A stretch of DNA of 9,087 nt, from the NCBI GenBank assembly GCA_003142435.1, contig PLMI01000005.1, positions 1-9,087 on the forward strand, in the 5' to 3' direction. Source of the stretch: Coxiellaceae bacterium (GTDB lineage Bacteria; Pseudomonadota; Gammaproteobacteria; UBA9339). A program made the translations under genes and the position numbers. The notes below the pieces were generated by a model that saw only the letters and a program-made list of their open reading frames with translations, made no database searches and was not told where the DNA came from. Of this stretch, positions 6,948 to 9,087 are shown piece after piece; position 1 is the first letter of the stretch, and the number at the start of each line of letters is the position of its first letter.

Positions 6948-7802
6948 ATGTCTCACTTGCAAGATTTAAAATTTTCACTGATTGTCCCTACAATTAATCG
7001 AGATAAGGAGTTAGAGCGTTTGTTGATAAGTTTAATTGCACAAACGTATAAAAACTATGAGCTAATAATTATTGATCAAAATGATGATGATCGTATCGAA
7101 AAACTAATACTAAAATATGAGCAAAAGTTTCATTTTGGTATAAAACACATTAAAACTACTATAAAAGGAGCTTCACATGCACGCAATCTTGGAATAAAAC
7201 GATGCAGAGGTAATATAATCTCTTTTCCCGATGATGATTGTGAATACGATTCTTTGGTATTGCAGCAAATGTATAAATTATTTTTAGATCCGGAAAATTA
7301 TGACATCGTTACGGCTAATTTTGTTGATTTTTCAGAGATAAAAATCCTTCCGGAAAAAATCACTAAATTAAACAAATATAACATTTGGCCTCTTGGTTAC
7401 GAATTTGTCATTTTTTTGAGGCGTCATGTAATCGACAAAATCGGCTTATTTGATGAAGCGCTTGGAGTAGGTGCACGGACTCCTTATGGTTCCGGTGAAG
7501 GAACTGATTATTTGTTAAGAGCATTGCAGCAAAATCTAAAGATTGTAAATTGTAATACAGCGCTTGTAAAACATGAAAAAGTAGATTTTTCAAAAAATGG
7601 TATCGCAAAAAAAGCTTTTCGCTATTCTGTAGGCAAACGTCATGTTTTAGATAGACACAACTACAACTATTTTTTTATTTTATTAAATATTTGGTATCCA
7701 TTGGTTAAACTTCTAGTTAATTTTTATAGTAAAAGTAAAGTAAAGTATTTCTGGTATCAGTTTTTAGGCAGATTTCATTTTGCAAGAAAAATAGAAATGT
7801 AA
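6948..7802 (+). CDS. Family 2 glycosyltransferase
   Basis: A 284-residue GT-A glycosyltransferase, probably cytoplasmic and acting on the lipid-linked repeat unit. The N-terminal strand is FSLIVPTINRDKELERLL (9-26), then a second strand with YELIIIDQNDDD (37-48), GASHARNLGIKRCRG (74-88) and the metal/UDP-binding FPDDDCEYD (93-101, D95-D97). The acceptor or catalytic region is probably GSGEGTDYLLRAL (181-193), where E184/D187 correspond to the usual ED pair. The C-terminal tail is rich in aromatic and basic residues (FILLNIWYPLVKLL...), suggesting membrane contact. It starts 15 bases after the preceding gene with an AT-only spacer and no Shine-Dalgarno sequence; translation may depend on reinitiation. 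It ends 10 bases before the GT4 gene. The donor sugar is unknown. Confidence 0.85.
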   Translation: MSHLQDLKFSLIVPTINRDKELERLLISLIAQTYKNYELIIIDQNDDDRIEKLILKYEQKFHFGIKHIKTTIKGASHARNLGIKRCRGNIISFPDDDCEYDSLVLQQMYKLFLDPENYDIVTANFVDFSEIKILPEKITKLNKYNIWPLGYEFVIFLRRHVIDKIGLFDEALGVGARTPYGSGEGTDYLLRALQQNLKIVNCNTALVKHEKVDFSKNGIAKKAFRYSVGKRHVLDRHNYNYFFILLNIWYPLVKLLVNFYSKSKVKYFWYQFLGRFHFARKIEM

Positions 7803-7812
7803 AGAGAAAAAA

Positions 7813-8958
7813 ATGAAAATCGCAATCATTCACGATTGGCTAATAACGTATGCAGGTTCCGAAAGAGTTTTGGAGCAAATGCTGATTTGTTATCCGAACG
7901 CAGATTTATTTTCTCTAATTGATTTCCTGGATCCTGCCCTCAAAGAAAAATATTTTTTTGGCAAAAAAGCCACGACAACTTTTATTCAGAAATTACCCTT
8001 TGCTAAGAGAAAATACCGTTATTATTTGCCTTTAATGCCTTTAGCCATTGAACAGCTTGATTTATCTTCTTATGATCTCGTGATCTCAAGTTCGCATGCG
8101 GTAGCAAAAGGAGTTATCACGGGGCCAAATCAATTGCATATTAGTTACGTTCATTCGCCTATGCGTTATGCGTGGGATTTACAACATCAATATTTGACGC
8201 AAACCGGATTAGATAAAGGCTTGAAATCATGGATTGCAAAATATATTTTGCATAAAATGCGCATCTGGGATTTACGGACAGCAAACGGTGTTGACAAATT
8301 TATATGCAATTCGAATTTCATCGCACAAAGAATAAAAAAAACTTATAGGCGTGAAGCACATATAATTTATCCTCCAGTTGACGTTGAAAATTTTACTTTA
8401 CGAGAGCATAAGGAAAATTTTTATTTAACGGCTGCCAGAATGGTACCATACAAGAGAATCGATTTAATAGTCGAGGCATTCTCTGCAATGCCTGATAAAA
8501 AATTAATCGTAATTGGCGATGGGCCAGAAATGAAAAGAATTCGTGAAAAAATGACTTCAAATATAACTTTACTTGGCGCGCAATCCCCGCAAGCTCTTTC
8601 TGATTATATGCAGCGGGCAAAAGCATTTGTGTTTGCAGCTGAAGAAGATTTTGGAATTGTTATGGCTGAAGCTCAAGCATGCGGAACTCCAGTTATAGCT
8701 TTCGGCAAAGGCGGGGCAAAAGAAATTGTTCAAGACATAGGCACTTCAAAACCAACAGGTGTTTTATTTTATGAGCAAAATGTTTCTTCTTTGCGCTCAG
8801 CTATTAGCAATTTTGAAAGTAATTCTAATAAAATTAGCCCTCACGATTGCCGGGAAAATGCCATAAAATTTGCCAGTGAAAATTTCCGATATAATTTTCA
8901 GAATTTTATCGAAAAAAACTGGTTAGAATTTATAGAAAATAAAGAAAAATTGAGTTAG
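7813..8958 (+). CDS. Family 4 glycosyltransferase, WbaZ-like (mannosyltransferase family)
   Basis: A 381-residue retaining GT-B enzyme. The N-terminal domain starts MKIAIIHDWLITYAGSERVL (1-20), the pattern of the WbaZ-like GT4 group, with SSSHAVAKG (92-100) and YVHSPMRYAWD (112-122). The C-terminal nucleotide-sugar domain has YPPVDVENF (186-194), AARMVPYKRIDLIVEAF (207-223), IGDGPE (234-239) and the diagnostic EX7E motif in EDFGIVMAE (E278 to E286), followed by ACGTPVIAFGKGGAKEIV. All expected catalytic elements are present and the length is normal. WbaZ-like enzymes add mannose (from GDP-mannose) to O-antigen units, but homologues use other sugars, so specificity is inferred. The start has a weak GAG at 7804-7806, 6 bases from the ATG, inside the short 10-base spacer. 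Its codon and base usage look less AT-rich than the membrane genes (28 G+C in 60 at 8581-8640). Confidence 0.9.
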   Translation: MKIAIIHDWLITYAGSERVLEQMLICYPNADLFSLIDFLDPALKEKYFFGKKATTTFIQKLPFAKRKYRYYLPLMPLAIEQLDLSSYDLVISSSHAVAKGVITGPNQLHISYVHSPMRYAWDLQHQYLTQTGLDKGLKSWIAKYILHKMRIWDLRTANGVDKFICNSNFIAQRIKKTYRREAHIIYPPVDVENFTLREHKENFYLTAARMVPYKRIDLIVEAFSAMPDKKLIVIGDGPEMKRIREKMTSNITLLGAQSPQALSDYMQRAKAFVFAAEEDFGIVMAEAQACGTPVIAFGKGGAKEIVQDIGTSKPTGVLFYEQNVSSLRSAISNFESNSNKISPHDCRENAIKFASENFRYNFQNFIEKNWLEFIENKEKLS

Positions 8959-8962
8959 TATT

Positions 8963-9002
8963 ACGAAAAAAGAATGCAATAATGTGACTTTTCGTGTTTT
9001 TT
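8963..9002 (+). terminator. Possible weak rho-independent terminator after the GT4 gene
   Basis: ACGAAAA (8963-8969) can pair with TTTTCGT (8989-8995) across a 19-base loop; a T6 run follows at 8997-9002. The stem is short and mostly A-T, so it would be weak. It sits 4 bases after the GT4 stop, the right place for the end of the operon. Confidence 0.35.
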
Positions 9003-9032
9003 GATACTTTTATGTAAGTATTTGATTATACT
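9001..9032 (+). promoter_or_regulatory. Tentative promoter for the gene starting at 9085
   Basis: TTGATA at 9001-9006 matches TTGACA in 5 of 6 bases. TATACT at 9027-9032 is a good -10, but the spacer would be 20 bases. GATTAT at 9024-9029 gives a 17-base spacer but a poorer -10. A transcript starting near 9039 would have a leader of about 45 bases. Confidence 0.35.
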
Positions 9033-9068
9033 AAAGTTTTTTATTGCATGTTTTTCATATAGGCGTTG

Positions 9069-9074
9069 TAGGAG
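9069..9074 (+). promoter_or_regulatory. Shine-Dalgarno TAGGAG before the truncated gene at the right edge
   Basis: TAGGAG at 9069-9074 stands 10 bases before the ATG at 9085-9087. It is the clearest plus-strand ribosome binding site in the window. Confidence 0.55.
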
Positions 9075-9084
9075 CAAAGTTAAA

Positions 9085-9087
9085 ATG
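9085..9087 (+). CDS. Start codon of a gene that runs off the right edge
   Basis: Only the ATG lies in the window. It is supported by the strong TAGGAG 10 bases upstream and by its position 126 bases after the GT4 stop on the same strand. Nothing can be said of its product from this sequence. Confidence 0.45.

Noticed and set aside
1..9087. CRISPR arrays, tRNA or rRNA genes, insertion sequences and phage attachment sites
   Set aside because: No regularly spaced repeats, cloverleaf-like segments, transposase motifs or terminal inverted repeats were seen on reading either strand.

Overview
This is an AT-rich stretch from a bacterial surface-polysaccharide (O-antigen or capsule type) locus. Every protein that can be classified is either a multi-spanning membrane glycosyltransferase, a lipid-linked oligosaccharide flippase, or a cytoplasmic glycosyltransferase. 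The flippase and the glycosyltransferases resemble Gram-negative O-antigen proteins (Wzx, RfbV/WbaV-like GT2, WbaZ-like GT4). A low-GC proteobacterium, perhaps a gammaproteobacterium, is the best guess, but nothing in the window fixes the genus. No rRNA, tRNA, CRISPR array, transposase or integrase was seen.

Layout. Positions 1-2243 (+ strand) hold two tandem, closely related GT87-type (DUF2029) membrane proteins. The first enters from the left edge and has an in-frame stop and an apparent frameshift where its paralogue continues, so it may be broken. The second is complete (984-2243). Converging on it with a gap of only 9 bases is a long minus-strand gene (2253-4376) for a GT-C type membrane glycosyltransferase with a C-terminal soluble domain. 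A divergent promoter region (about 4377-4601) carries a readable -10 element for each direction. From 4602 a plus-strand operon runs: Wzx-like flippase (4602-5930), RfbV-like GT2 (5931-6932), a second GT2 (6948-7802) and a WbaZ-like GT4 (7813-8958). The last 129 bases hold a possible weak terminator, a possible promoter, a strong Shine-Dalgarno sequence and the ATG of a gene that continues past the window.

How they would work together (inference). The GT4 and the two GT2 enzymes add sugars to an undecaprenyl-linked repeat unit on the cytoplasmic face. Wzx flips the unit. The three large GT-C/GT87 membrane proteins could use polyprenyl-phosphate sugars on the periplasmic face to extend or decorate the glycan, or one of them could be the polymerase. 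No classical Wzy, Wzz, WaaL or nucleotide-sugar synthesis gene is visible here.

The most notable signal is a pair of long G/C homopolymers inside the membrane glycosyltransferase genes: G7 at 309-315 and C8 on the coding strand at 4160-4167. They sit in otherwise very AT-rich DNA. Slippage by one base would truncate the protein, which is the pattern of phase-variable surface-glycan genes. I did not find evidence for a wholly new type of system.
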